A model generated the notes under the pieces. It worked only from the letters and a program-made list of their open reading frames with translations, did not search any database and was not told the origin of the DNA. This document shows, one piece after another, positions 22,660 to 36,400 of a stretch of 64,000 nt of DNA (the first letter of the stretch is position 1; each line of letters opens with the position of its first letter). Source of the DNA: Casuarina equisetifolia (lineage: Eukaryota; Streptophyta; Magnoliopsida; Fagales; Casuarinaceae); contig CM052355.1 in NCBI GenBank assembly GCA_028551475.1, forward strand, positions 13,475,543 to 13,539,542, in the 5' to 3' direction. Both the position numbers and the translations under genes were made by a program.

Positions 22660-25600
22660 CCTCTCCCCCTGTCTTCCTCTGTCCCTCTTTCTTTTTTGGA
22701 GAACCCTGGTCCAAATTACATAATGTCGGCATAAAATGGAAGCTTGCCATATTATTCCCAGTATAATGAGTTAATGTTATATTAATAACTTGGTCTAGGC
22801 TACACCAATGCTGAAAAATATTTGCATTAGGGAGTTTGGATCAACCCCTAAGTAGTGATTTTAGATTTTTACTTTTCTCCTCCCCTTCTGTACAGTTCTT
22901 CTCTGATTTTGGGAAAACCCAGAAGTGCTTTTGTTTCCCCTGATTATCTGTGAAGTTTTCTCTAATAGGAATTTTCACTTGGGCTTTGCACGGATGCTAT
23001 ATACTGTTCCATTTTTCCATGGAAAGAATCTAAATTGTGCTCGTTACATGCTTCTTTTCATAACTTAATCGGCACTGCCCTCTCTTTGCTTTTCTGATTT
23101 GTTAATGGTATATATTTTTGATATGCTGAGGCCCAACCATCTTCCTAGTCTTTAACCGATGTCTGTGCGAACAGCAGGATAGCTGAACATTAAAGTGCCT
23201 GATTTTGGGATTTTTATTTTGGATAATTATGTGGTGTTTTTATGGAAGATCTTCCTCTTAGCAATTTCTTCTGGTCTTAATTTTTTTTTCTTTTTTAATT
23301 CTTTTTTCTCTTTTCCAGGATGATACCTCCTTTGAAAAACAAAGTGCTTTATTTGCTTTGGCGGTTTCTGACATTGTGCTGATAAATATGTAAGTTTATG
23401 ATTAAGGATCTTTTAAAGATTAAATCATATTCATGAATCTGCGGAAAGACTACTTTCCATGAAAATTGAGGTTCTTCAAACATTGAGCCATAGGTTTAGA
23501 ATCTCTTGGATACGACAAAAATGGAGTTAACGGTATATTATTACATATACATGTAACAATGACATGCACAACATGGTGAGTGATCATGTTAGATTCCAAC
23601 TGGGTATTGAACATTCTTTACAGGTGGTGCCATGATATTGGTAGGGAGCATGCTGCCAATAAACCTCTTCTGAAAACAGTTTTTCAGGTACTGTACAGAA
23701 ATGTTCTTTTCAGTCAACATATCTTGGTTGGTATATGACTTCTGGCTACCGTCCACTATGTAGGTCATGATGTGGTTGTTCAGCCCCCGTAAAACAACAC
23801 TTCTGTTTGTTATACGTGATAAAACTAAGGTCTCCACCAAATAAACTTGTTCCGAACATGTTTCCAAACAGTCTTTTGATGAAATGCACTATTTTTTGTT
23901 TAATCTTTGTCCTCTTTCTGGCTTTCCATGCAGACCCCGCTTAAACTTTTGGAGCCTGTTTTAAGGGAAGATATTGAGAAGGTTGCATTTTATTTTTTGA
24001 GTCGGACTTTCTATAGTATATTCTTTATCCAAACAATATTTCTCAGAGGTTGTTTATTCTGCAGATATGGGATGCAGTTCCAAAGCCCCCAGCCCATAAG
24101 AATACTCCTCTTAGTGAATTTTTTAACGTGTTGTACTCTCTCTCTCACTAATGTGGTTCCATTGGATGTTTACTTTGTTGTCTTGGAATAATCTTATGTG
24201 ACTTTATCTGACGTGAAGGTTGAGATCACTGCTTTATCCAGTTATGAAGAGAAGGAGGAGAACTTCAAAGAGGAGGTGATCCATTTAATATAAGAAGTAG
24301 CCGGAAATTTTTTCTTTTTTTCTTTTTAAGTTTTATATGTGTACACATTACACGTGCACAAATACATAAAATTGTGATTTCCTAGATTTTTCTTCTCTTC
24401 ATGGTCTCCTTTGCAATTTTCTCATTTGCTTTTTAGCTTTTTATTGTAGTACGGTGATGGTTAGTTGGATTGTGATATGAATTTTGGTTTTTTAGCCTTC
24501 TCTTGAAATGAGTAGGGCTTAAATCCTCGACGTTCAGGCTCATTCAATTTTTGATCCTAAAAAATGTCCATTCTTACTGATTTAGAGTCGTATACATTGC
24601 CTTACAGCTATTACGCTGCCTTATACAGGTTGCTCAACTAAGGCAGCGGTTTTTCCATTCTATTTCTCCTGGTGGGCTTGCTGGTGATAGACGTGGTGTT
24701 ATCCCTGCTTCTGGATTTTCATTCAGTGCACAGCAGATATGGAAAGTTATAAAAGAGAACAAGGATTTGGATCTCCCTGCCCACAAGGTTTCGTATTTTC
24801 TTCTGTGTCCCTCTCTTCTTTGTTCTTCTGCGAAGTGATTGTGGTGTCTTCACTGGCATTTATCTGTTTGTTATCAGGTAATGGTTGCCACTGTTCGGTG
24901 TGAAGAGATTGCCAATGAGAAGTTAAATTGCTTGGCCTCTGATAAGGTACGCCTTTGCCCATCATATTTCCCAGGGTTGCTTCTAAATTGATTTCTATTT
25001 TGTTATTCCATATATGTCATTATTGAACTTGACAGGATTGGTTGGCATTGGAGGAAGCTGTTCAAGCAGGTCCAGTGTCAGGTTTTGGGAAACAGCTTAC
25101 TGCAATTTTAGACAAATATTTCACAGAGTTAGTTCCATACTGCTTATGTCTTTTAGCCTTCAAATAAGTATGCTGATTTAGCTGAGCAATTTTTTGGCCT
25201 ACTCTGCATAATATCATGAAATTTTGTTATCTCGTATTGAATGTTTTGAGCAAGGTAATTACTTGTAGTCTCTGTACCACTCTACATTTAGTTTTTTTCT
25301 TTTAGGCTCATTGCACACCACACATTTGGAAGGTGGGATAGTAATGTTTCTTTAAATTATCAGTTGAGATACTTGACCTAATCTGGGCTCAAACAGTGCT
25401 ACCAGTCATCAATTGAGGTTTCCACAATATCTGATAGAAACTGTGAACTAAGTCCTCGGATTATCTGGTGCTCTATCCACCTCTTGCTTTACTCTAGAAA
25501 TCTAGATGCATTCAAATTCTGCCCATCAACCACTGTTGACTTACCCAATAAATTCAGCTAGTCGCTTCTCAATCAGGGATGGTTGTTCTTTATGCAGATC

Positions 25601-28600
25601 TCACTGTTAAATATTTTGATTCTTGTACTGTAAACAGATATGACATGGAGACAATCTACTTTGATGATGGTGTACGAAATGCAAAACGAAAGCAACTGGA
25701 GTCAAAAGCATTGGATGTAATACCTCTTCAGTTTTTATCAGCACATCAATTATTAATTTTTCTGGATAAATGATTGAATGATTGTAATAGACTCCGCTAT
25801 ATTCTGTCCCTCCACCCTGCTCTGTTATGTGTGCTGCATATCCCTCATGTGTTGTGAGCATTATACAAGTTGAACAGAAAAGGTTTACTTTGCTTGTTTT
25901 CCCATCTTCAATTTATCTTCATTCCTTCTGCTGTTAATCATAGCTTCATTTCAAACTGTCAGCAAACCAACTGACTAGCTTCATATCAATCAAGCAATGT
26001 GAATAAACCCTCCTCAGTTGCTGGAATCATTATATTCAATAACCTAGTTATTGCAATTAGAAATTTAGACTAGAATTTAGCATCTAAACATGACTGCTTT
26101 GGTGGTATGATCTTACAACTAGAAAAGGGGAAAAAAAAGGGTTGAAATGATTAAATAATATATATTTAATGGAATTTGCTAATGTAGTTTCAGAATTGAC
26201 TGAAGTTGATAGGTAACTTATATGATCATGAGTTGAGCAACCTACGCGGTTGAGTATTACTACTTATCAGGAAAAGAATAGTCTTCAACAATTGAAGCTG
26301 GAAAAATCTACTCCCATAACAAATTTGACATCACTTTGTCACGTCTGCCTCAAGGATGTTGATTGGCATTTTAAGGATGCCGTGAGCATCAGGACGAGGG
26401 GAGAGATGCATTTTAGAATTTATAGACTCGGAATTTTGTTTACATGGGTTCCATCTGATTGTCAAGGGCCTTTCACCTAAAAGGAATTAGCCCTCTAACC
26501 ATAAAGATTCAGTGCTGGTCATTTTGAACTAGGGAAGGGGTTTATCTTTTAAGATAAGCCATTTGCAAATAAAAAAAAGTGGACTTCATTTAGTTGACAT
26601 CTTTTCAAAAATTATAGCTGCCATTTTGCCTATGGCGTGGCAAATACTTGAACTCTCTACAATTGGTCTGTTGTCTAAAATACCCTCTCCAACTCATTGT
26701 CTCCAACAAGTTTGGTTCTTAGATAGAGATAAACATTTCATGAACCAATAGAATATTTGGTCTCCGTGGTTAGCTATAGATTTGGACATTATGATAAGAA
26801 GCTTTTAAGACTACAGATATGTACATCTCAAGATCATTGGTTTGGTTTGTTTGGGATATATCAGCCTCCTAAAACTTTTCTGTATACTTTTAAGTTGGGG
26901 CTAGCTGTGTGATTAACCGTTGATGGTAGGAAAAAAAACCCTAACCTATATGGTCTGTAGGTGTTCCAAGCATTTTCGATATGTCTCCAGTAAGGGAAAG
27001 GAGAGAGTAGGGTTTGGAAATGACTTGTAAATCTAGACTGTTTTCGAGAGACTATAGCATCCATTGTTTCCTGTAACCGCACACTTCCAATGAACCTCTG
27101 CTCTAATTTATTTACTGCAAAAAGATGCACAAGGATATCAATTAGTGACACCGTACTATTCTGATACAGATTAGTTACTATTTTTTTTAAGAAATGGGAC
27201 AAGTAAAGCATGCCTCATTCTTAGTTTGCATATGTACGATTATGTATTTTTAATTTTTTCTTGATTTCTTATGGACCATCCAGCTTGTACACCCTGCTTA
27301 CACGACCATGCTGGGACATCTGCGTTCTAAAGCACTTGAGAACTTTAAGAAGAGACTGGTGCAGTCACTGAACAAAGGAGAAGGGTTTGCTGCATCTGTT
27401 CGCTCTTGTACTCGTTCTTGCATGCTTGAGTTTGACCAAGGATGTGCAGGTGTGACATGAAATTCTAATTTTCACAGCATGACATATTTATGCATAAATA
27501 TTTATGTGTAAAGGCTTCTAAAGCACGTTAACCCTGAAATGAGTGGGTGACTATTTCTGTTTGCTCTACATTGAATTAGGCTGTATTCTGCCTGCTCTGG
27601 GGTATAGTCTAGTTGCTTTATGTTATGATTTTGTGATGCACTTTAGATTCAGTGTGCAATATGTTAACCTTAGGGAAATTTGAGTGGGCACTTTGAGAAG
27701 TCGAATTGACAACTACACGATGTCAATGCACTTTTTCTTGTTTAGACAACTATTGCCTTTCTCTTTCATTTTTAAGTTCTCGAAACATATGATTTTGTTG
27801 CTAATTTATAATTTACTGTCAAACATGTGGAGGCTACAGTTGTTTGATATCAATTTTTGGTTTCTGGGGCATCTTTTTGCATGATTATTCAGGCTTTCTA
27901 AATGCTTTGATATCTACTTTCTCACATCTTTGCATGGTGTTATGCAACACTTAAGCACTTGTTAAAGGATCTTGTGGCTTTTGTAGAAATTACTACATTT
28001 GCTTGTCTTTGATCTTCTTTTTTCTCCAAAGTAAGGTTTAGTCAGAGATAAGATATGTTTTCCACCAATTTCAGCTTCTCAATTGCTGATTTGGCATGAT
28101 TGGTAACTCATATGTGGATGTTAATCCAGCATACAGTCAATGCTTCCTGCTTAATGACTTTCTATGTCCCTCTTTCAGATGCTGCCATCGGACAAGCTAA
28201 TTGGGATGCTTCAAAAGCCCGTGACAAACTTCATCGTGATATGGATGGACATGCATCATCTGTTCGTGATGCGGAATTGTACAAAATAATAGCTTTTTAT
28301 GAGGTATTGTTCTTGATCGATGTAACAGTCAATAATCTAGAATGATATTTAAGCTAAATCAATGACACTCTATTCAATTACAATTGACGCTGGAGTTGAA
28401 TCAAATTCATTATGATGTCAAATTACCATTGAAAAGATTATTCAATTAAGTTGGTAAATGAGATGAATATTGAAGAGTTGATTTTCAACTAAATCTCTGA
28501 TTTGGGTTTAGTTCACTTGCAATTCTTTTGTCTTGTGTCACTGATATTGTGATACTTGTGGGATTTAGTTAGAGGTGCTTTGAATAAATTGTACTGATTT

Positions 28601-31538
28601 GGCATTTGGAGAAAATATGATGCATTTTGGTCGTTTGTTGGCCACCTTACACGATTCTAATTCAATTTGATTGACGTTGTTTAGTTGGGATTCGTAACAC
28701 AATTTTAATTTTAGTTGAAGTCATACTCATTCCAAAGCATGAATTGGGTGAAATGAAATTTCATTCAATATTGTGGTCAATTCTTAGTTGCCGTTAGTTG
28801 CTAAGATGTTGACACTTCTCTTTTTGTCTTTCAGAAACAACTTAGCCTAGCACTTACAGAGCCTATACAATCCTTACTTGAAGCTGGTCAGAAGGACAGC
28901 TGGGCTTCAATAAGAAAAGTTCTTAAACGTGAGACTGAGGTTGCTGTAGCAGATTTTTTAACTGCTATTGTTGACTTTGAGTTGGACACAGCAACAGTTG
29001 ACAAAATGGTGCAAAATTTAAGGGACCATGCAAGAAACTTGGTGGAGAAAAAGGCAAGAGAAGAAGCTGGGAAAGTTTTGATCCATATGAAGGATAGGTA
29101 GTTACTAGAAAACTTGTAGCTTTTCATTTCTTTATGTTATGTTTTTCTTTTTCTTTTTTCACCATTCTTGGTGCTAATTTCCTTGCTTAAAAAATTTCAG
29201 GTTCTCAACCGTATTCAATCATGACGATGACTCATTGCCCAGGGTTTGGACTGGGAAGGAAGATATTAGAGCTATTACAAAGAAAGCACGCTCTGAGGTA
29301 ATCTAGGAAGGGCTTTTGTTGGTGGAATATGAGATGAATTACCAGTTTATGCTAAAGTAAATTCATCTATGGTTTTACTCTTGCAGTCTCTAAAGCTTTT
29401 AGCTGTTATGGCTGCAATACGCTTGGATGAGAAGCCTGATAAGATTGAAAAAACACTTTCTTCCTCTCTCATTGATGGTACTGTTACTCTTCCATCTTCT
29501 CAAGATAGGAGCATCAGCGCTCCTACAGACCCTCTTGCCTCGAGCACATGGGAAGAGGTACTATGTAGTGGCATTTGGTAGTGTCTTAACACGATGTCCT
29601 GGTCACCAAATCGATTTCTTATTGAGGAGAAACTGTAATATAGGTTTCCCCAAAGGATACGTTAATAACACCAGTGCAGTGCAAGTCTTTGTGGAGACAG
29701 TTCAAAGCAGAGACCGAGTATACAGTCACCCAAGCTATTTCAGCGCAGGTGGGTTCAATGCATTCAATTCCTCTTCTTTACTTTATTTTTTGTTTATTTT
29801 TTTCCTTTGGTAATTATGGTTGTACAAGAAATTATTAACTGATGGTGCTGCATAAGCAATGAATTACTTTCTTAATTATCTGGGTAGTCCCTGTGCCAAA
29901 AAAGAAGCCTTTCTATCAATATTAAAGCATTCTCTGTGGTTGGTTAGGATATCAAAGAATCACTAATATATTGCTACCACATAATGTTTTACAACGATCC
30001 ATCAGACTCGAGTATTATCCTTTTCCTTTTTTTTTTTCAGGTGGCTCACAGGCAAAGTAACAATTGGTTACCTCCTCCCTGGGCAATACTGGCGATGATT
30101 GTCCTTGGTTTTAATGAATTTATGCTTCTTTTAAGGTAATTTTAGCTATGTCCCATGTCCTCCATTCCAGTTTAGTTAATTGTGAGTTTGATGTTCTTAC
30201 CATCTTGGTTTTTCACTCTTATTGTGTTTATTGACACTTTTTGTTCTCAACTGAAACAGGAATCCTCTCTACCTCTTAGTTTTATTTGTTGTCTTTCTGC
30301 TATCAAAAGCCTTATGGGCACAGATGGACATGGACGGAGCGTTTCGAAGTGGCACTGTGAGTACAAATGGAAAACTGCTCTCTGCATAGTGCTTTTCTTC
30401 CTATTGGTAGTAGTTTTATAAATAGAAATTCCCGTATCTCTTTGATAGGAAATGTGGAAAATAATAACTAATGAATAAATACATAAATTATCAATATATA
30501 AAATAAGATAAGACGGTATCCCCTTGGGGATGAAATTCTTCTTTCTTAGTATCATTTCTATTTAATTTTCTTTTTCGAATTCATTAAAAATAAGTTGAAA
30601 AAGTGAAAGTACTTCTAGGGGAGAACAAAAGGCCGTTCACCTTCCATTCACCAACTGTCAAATAAACGAAAATCACTTTTTGGCACTTTCCCTTTCTTTT
30701 TCAATGGGATCTTTATGAGCGGATCACAACTTAAGATCTGTGCCAAGATTTCAGATGAAAAGGAATAAGTATCTTTATTTGAATACCATCTGTTAACCAG
30801 TGTTTTGGATTATTTTTTTCCTGATAATTCAATGCAAGTATATGTAAACTTCAATTTCATATCGGCTGTAACAATATACTATCCTGTGAGGTAAAGTTTC
30901 AAGATTTTGCAAAGATAACTTCGTCATGAGTTAATGCAATCTGTTTTCTCTGTTTTTCTTTTAAATGATGTCACTTCCAAGATCCACGCTGTACAAGCAT
31001 TGTGCTTTGTTTCTGCTAGAATCTCTGATAATTTTACCGTTCATTTTGCAACAACAATTGGTACCTTAGGCTTGTGGTTCCATGTCAATTGATTTTGTGT
31101 TTGGTTTGCAAGCAAGTAGTATCAAAAATAGAAATGTAAGCCTCTTTTGGCGTTCTTTAGGTAAGATATCTGCTTCAGTTTGTTCCTGTCCTTTTTCCAG
31201 AAAAATGGCGAATTTCACTTTTTTCTGTTCCGTGTTAGCAGATCTCTGGTCTACTCTCCATTTCATCGAGGTTTCTTCCCACTGTCATGAACCTCCTAAG
31301 ACGACTTGCAGAAGAAGCTCAAGGGTATCCAACGGCTAACGCACCAAGACCATCATATTCTCGTGCTTCTCAGAGTTTCAGGAATCAAATTCCACAGCCA
31401 AATCCAATATCAAGCTCCTTTCCCGAGTCATCTGTATCATCTAATATTACGTCTTCTGACAGTGGTCTGGAATACTCAAGCCCTAACTTGGTGCAGAGGC
31501 GAACAACGAACATTCAGGAAGCAGAACATTCTACATGA
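20009..31538 (+). CDS. RHD3: RHD3/SEY1-type dynamin-like GTPase for ER membrane fusion
   Basis: 22 exons, 833 aa: 20009-20156, 21305-21371, 21493-21595, 23319-23389, 23624-23687, 23764-23829, 23934-23981, 24065-24127, 24219-24275, 24629-24787, 24878-24946, 25036-25127, 25638-25716, 27284-27449, 28179-28303, 28835-29097, 29201-29297, 29387-29557, 29644-29748, 30041-30135, 30260-30356, 31242-31538. All introns are GT-AG and phases close without a shift. The product is the plant atlastin-like GTPase that fuses ER tubules and supports polarised growth. P-loop GPQSSGKST is at 45-53, SQTTRG near 73-78, DLEG at 95-98 and the RD guanine motif at 169-170. A long helical bundle follows, then two hydrophobic segments at about 685-720 ([26 protein letters not shown]) forming an ER hairpin, an amphipathic helix at 736-762 and a Ser-rich tail. 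Start: ATG 20009 gives [13 protein letters not shown]. Trp155 replaces a family Arg. Which RHD3 paralogue this is cannot be decided by eye. Confidence 0.95.
22345..22740 (+). repeat. Degenerate direct duplication in RHD3 intron 3
   Basis: Two related segments, about 22345-22480 and 22555-22740, share ATAATTCTG-GCTTTTGCT, then GAACTTCAA-GAAT, then a CT-rich tract with CCTCTGT, then GAAGAAC or GGAGAAC. Copy 2 has been expanded by a microsatellite. A shorter duplication (GTAAGTACTTGTATATGCAT versus CTAAGTACTTGTATAT) lies just before it at 22275-22330. Confidence 0.55.
22615..22660 (+). repeat. Compound (TC)n(TA)n microsatellite
   Basis: About 12 TC units are followed by about 10 TA units within RHD3 intron 3. 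It is clean, hence probably length-variable, and lies inside the second copy of the intronic duplication. Confidence 0.9.
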
Positions 31539-31879
31539 AAACACACTCGTCCATGCATGTTGTATTCATCTTCACGGTGCGATGCTTTTTGTTATTCTTG
31601 TTTCTTTTTTTCTTATTGTCCTGTCCTTTGTGGAAATAAAAAAGAGAAGGGCGTGGGTGGTTTGAAATGTGCCTAATTTTCCTTATAAATATAAGATGGA
31701 GGATGCTGTATATTATAGGGGAATCTTCCGAATACACGTCTTTATGTGTAAATGCTGTATATTTGGCAAGTGTTTACAGTTGATCCATTACATACAAGTT
31801 GATTGGAAGAACGGGGAGGAGTAATTTCTGGTCTGTTTTTCCCCTCTGGTTGCAAGGAAGCACGATAAAGTGAGACTAA
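31539..31879 (+). other. RHD3 3' UTR and downstream flank
   Basis: Non-coding. An AATAAA at about 31635 lies roughly 100 bp after the stop and is a plausible polyadenylation signal for the GTPase gene. Confidence 0.45.
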
Positions 31880-32060
31880 AGCAACTGATAGCCAAAACCA
31901 TCAGCTGCAGAAGGCTTGGTTTCTTGCAAAGAGGAACCAATGCCTTGTATCACTTGCATTTCAAGAATTTTAACATCTGCAAAATTTGAGAACTGATACA
32001 CCTGATGCTTCAACTGCTCATTTGCTCCTCTCTCTCTGCTTAAAGCAAACTTTATCAAGT
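31880..32060 (-). pseudogene. Unidentified coding fragment, probable last-exon remnant
   Basis: On the minus strand a frame of about 60 residues reads like real protein. It is hydrophilic, predicted helical, and runs from GIENLIKFALSRERGANEQL through KHQVYQFSNFADVKILEMQV to a stop after DGFGYQLL. A possible acceptor (CAATTAG|GTATTGAA) lies at about 32063. I do not recognise the family. No other exon of such a gene is visible between here and the HAD gene, so I suspect a gene fragment or a displaced 3' exon. It could also be a chance frame. Confidence 0.35.
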
Positions 32061-33488
32061 TTTCAATACCTAATTGAGTTATTGATCCACCCCAGAAAGG
32101 AGTAAAAGAGAACAGATATAGTCTCAACGGCACTGATCAGCCCTTTTTAAGAGATAAAGGATAAAAACTGTTTACTGCTTAGTATGAAAAATATCTTCCA
32201 AAAAATTGCATGAAAAAAAAAAAAAAAACTTTTATCTTCGTTATACTTCAAACTATAGATTTCATTTGTCATTATGAACTTTCTTTGTCACATCCACATC
32301 ATTTGCTTCATAGCATCTTTATGTCACTTTTGGATTGGATCCTAATAAGTATTGACGTAATACAAATTCCGTCTTATTAGTATGAACTACAAAAAGGTGA
32401 GTTACATGATCCATTGTATGAAACCAGTATTGGTATATGGCATGATATAGAGGTGGTAAATTATAAGAATTTGTACGGGGGAAAATCTGGCATCCCAAAT
32501 TGAACAATACAAGCATTGCATGAACTGTTATTGCGAACTATAATAGTTGCATACTACATTAAACTATATTGTACAAGAAATAAGGGAAGTATTGGACCAT
32601 ATATTGGAGGAGAAGCAGGTGCTTGAACGTCTATCTAGGTACTACGTTGGTTATTCATTGTGCGCTTTTGTAGAGTTCTTGAGTGTGACTACCTTTTGGC
32701 TATTCTGAAGAAATTATAGCTTGCTTGTAACAACATTTGATTCTGGGGGAGAAAACGCTTACAAAGTGCAATGTACAATGCCTCATCTACCTTGATTGGA
32801 CCTTTACAATAAATAGCTAAAGTTATTCATTTTCATAGATTAAATAACTTGGAAAATGTAACACTGAAACTATAAATCAATGGCCAAATATTTCTTTTCA
32901 CATCAAATACCATCGTCTTTATTGAGTTATTTATTTTTTATAAAACGGTAGAACCACAAGTAAAAATTCTAGTAATTCATGTAACATGGGTTAGATTTTG
33001 ACCTTTTTCAATCAAAAACAAATATTGATCTATTTGATTCGATTTGGTCAGTGTGCACGAGCAAGTCTGTGAAGACAAGCTCAAATCTTGTAATTGCGCA
33101 AAAGAGAGATATTTAAGGTTTCACTCGCCTCAAATTATGCCACAAAGGGAGTTGTACCTCTAAAATAGAATTCTGTTTTTCTATCTCGTGGACAATTGGA
33201 ACCGGGTTCAGACATCAGCTTATATTCTGTGGTTCGAGCAGAGCTCAAGAGAACATGTTGTCAAAGTTTAGCAACAACAGCTGAAGACATAAACTAAAGT
33301 TGTGATGGAAGGGTACAGTAGAAGAAATAAAGCTTATGATAGAACCCAATGACCGTAGTTTCAGCCTCAAAACCTGCTTAAGATAAGGATTTCAGAGTTT
33401 TCAGTCTAGCAGACAAAAATTAACACCTTTGACAAATGACCAGGTCACCATGTCACAAGGTCACAGCCAAAAATTACTCAAAATACTG
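32061..33488. other. Intergenic, tail-to-tail spacer
   Basis: AT-rich, no gene recognised. It separates the 3' ends of the convergent RHD3 (+) and HAD (-) genes. The right end should hold the HAD 3' UTR. A poly-A run at 32213-32228 is the only simple repeat noted. Confidence 0.45.
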
Positions 33489-36400
33489 TCACGACCATCG
33501 TTTCCGGAGTAGCTTTGAAATTGTCAGATCAGCACCTCCAAATCCATCCATTACAGCTTTTGCTGAAGGGAACTCGGCTCTTGTGGTCAAACTATAAGAA
33601 AAACAACAAAAGAATAAGTAACAGCGCAGCATAAGTGGTAACATTTTCAAAGCGCTGGAGTAACACTGGTTGGAGTGGCAAGGACTTACTAATGGTTGGA
33701 GTGGCGACATAAGACCAACTGTTATTTAAGTTACTATCATATAAGACAGCTAGCTATTGTAAATTCTCATCTGGAGAAAATGTTCAGTCACAACAAGGGA
33801 CCAACTACACAGCCCGAATCTCAAAGCTAGTCATGCACAATGGGTGATATCAGTCATTTCCCAGTAGCTATACCAGCAAAGGTTATAGAAACACCCTCCA
33901 ACCATGATGGTCAACCCATGAAAGAAAATGTCTGGCCACACTTATTACCAATTAAAATCATAATTGCATTTAGGAGATTAACCATGTTCATATAATTGCC
34001 ATGACATGTATGGACTAACATTCCGCAAGTCAGACACCTTGTTTAAAACCACCATCCCCCCACCACCAAAAGTTCAACCTGAGTTCTAAGAAATCTCTTT
34101 CTTTATCTAGTATTGTTCCTCGATGAACCCAGGTCCTCAGTTATTATTGCTCATAACAATCTGACATGAGCAAACTCCCCATCTGGCCTCCCCTTCAGGC
34201 TATTTAGCACATTAAGACATCAAATTGCACACTTAACGGACTAACAATGATGACAGAAAATGCAAAAAGAGTTCAAGCAAAAATATATCATTCAGTTGTT
34301 CAAGAGGTTTATCTGTTTTTTTCTTTCTTTCTTTCCCTTTTCACTTACGAATTGAAGGCCAGCAATTATAGATGAGAGGATCATGTTCAGTCCCGTAATA
34401 ACTATCAAACTGAACCGTACATCAACTGGTTGACAATGTTGATGGCACAGATCTCCAATAGGACATATCAGAGATGACAAATAATCAAAAAACTATAAAC
34501 TCAAGGACAGCAGAAACAAGCTATCTAGAAGAAGCTCATTATCGATAAACTCCTTTACTGGTCCATTTTCGAGTTCAATTAACAATATCCTTGCTGATGC
34601 TAACTCACGATATAAGTCCTAAAGAGTAGAAATGGGCCCTAATTCCTTTCATGTCTACAAGGTTCCACGTACATCAAATTTCCCATCCAGATTGTATGAG
34701 ACTGAAAAATGTGTAATTACACTAACTGATTTTGAAACACCCTGCTTGCACAATAACATCTAAGCAGGGGGGAAGAAAACATAAGTCCAAAGCGCAATTT
34801 GTACTGGTAACTCTTATGATTTATAAACAAGCAGACCTGCTTCGTAGAACAACACATGGCATGCCTATTTGCTCAGCTCCAGAGAGTCCAGATTGGCTTC
34901 CTGCAATAAGGACACAATTTTGGAAAGGTACCCCCGCACATTCTGCCCCAGCGCGTAATGCAGCAACAGTCTTTCTTAAGCTGGAAAATTCTTTACATAT
35001 CAGGTCAAACTTTGGATTACCAGAATAAAAATGTGCATGTGCATGATCATTGAATGAGCTATGAAATGCTAAAAAAGTTAGACAAAGATTAGTATTATGA
35101 AGAAGGAATCAAGAGATAATAAGCCTATCCTAATGGAGGGTCCCAGAACTGGCTTCACAGAACCAAAAAATGAACAATTCTACTGCTTGTAATAAAAATC
35201 CAGTCGTAATTATGAAAAACCACGCACCAAACTGTTGCAAAGTCTGGGTATTCAATTTTCAACAGTAAATGGTTAGTCTCTTTAAATACTGAGAAACATG
35301 AAGAGGAGATATCTAAAAAGAAGTAAAGGTATGAACATATCCTGTGTATTGGTAATCACGACTATCAAGTTTCTATTATCACCATGAACAATCAGTCCAA
35401 ACCAAATTGACTGGCATCTGAATAGCAAGTATAACATATTAGGACTCAACTGGATTGACTAATCAATTTAATTCACCAAACATTGAGATCATAACGGTGA
35501 TTCTCTCAGTATGCAGTGAGCATTGGAGAAACACTTATTCTAAAAATTATATCCCTAGTCTTATTAAGAGATAGATATATCCTTTTGAGATGGATTTAAT
35601 AGAACTGTTTTAACTTAGAATCTAGGATTTAAGCAATTAGTTATTGAGATCAATACTTAAAAGAATACAATTCTTTTTCCTTTTTCCTTTTTTTTTCTTT
35701 TTTTGTTAAAGAGAGTATAGTGGATCATCATGGGATTAATAGAAATATGAATACTATATTCTTCTAGAAATATCTCATGGAATAATTATTTGTAAAACAG
35801 TAATCAGAAAGGAAGTTCTTTTTACAAATAAATAAACTTTGGAATGCAATAATCTTCTAATCGTGGAATTAGTATTAACGACTTGCAGGAAACTCATGGG
35901 ACAACAGTAGCCTCAAGCCCATTTGGAGCTCTGATATATTAGTGTGTTAGAAAAAGAAAAAGTGAAGAGAGCCCACACTGTTGTGGTCATGCACCACATA
36001 ATGAACGGAAAGAAGAAGGCCAGAGGTTCTAAGAGCAACTTTCTTCAGAGTTTTTACTACTGTCTTAAGCTTCAAAAAGAAAAGTATAGCCTTCTATGAC
36101 ACTCATGCATTCCTGACTTCATGATAAAGAAAAGTTAGGAATAGTGGGAAATTCCACGTAAGAGACTTTTGGTTTTGTGAAAACCTGATTCTAACATAAC
36201 AATTATGTGAGTGGTTGGAAGAATGAAAAAATCTAAACATCAGCAACTATTGAAGTAAACAAAATCTTATGTAGCCACAATCAAAGACAGAAGTTGTCCT
36301 TTTCATTACCCCCCTTTTTTTGGTTGTTCCTTCTGTTAACTATACATTATATGACAATCAAAACTAGCAGATAATGAAAGTAGTAAACACTAAGAACAAC

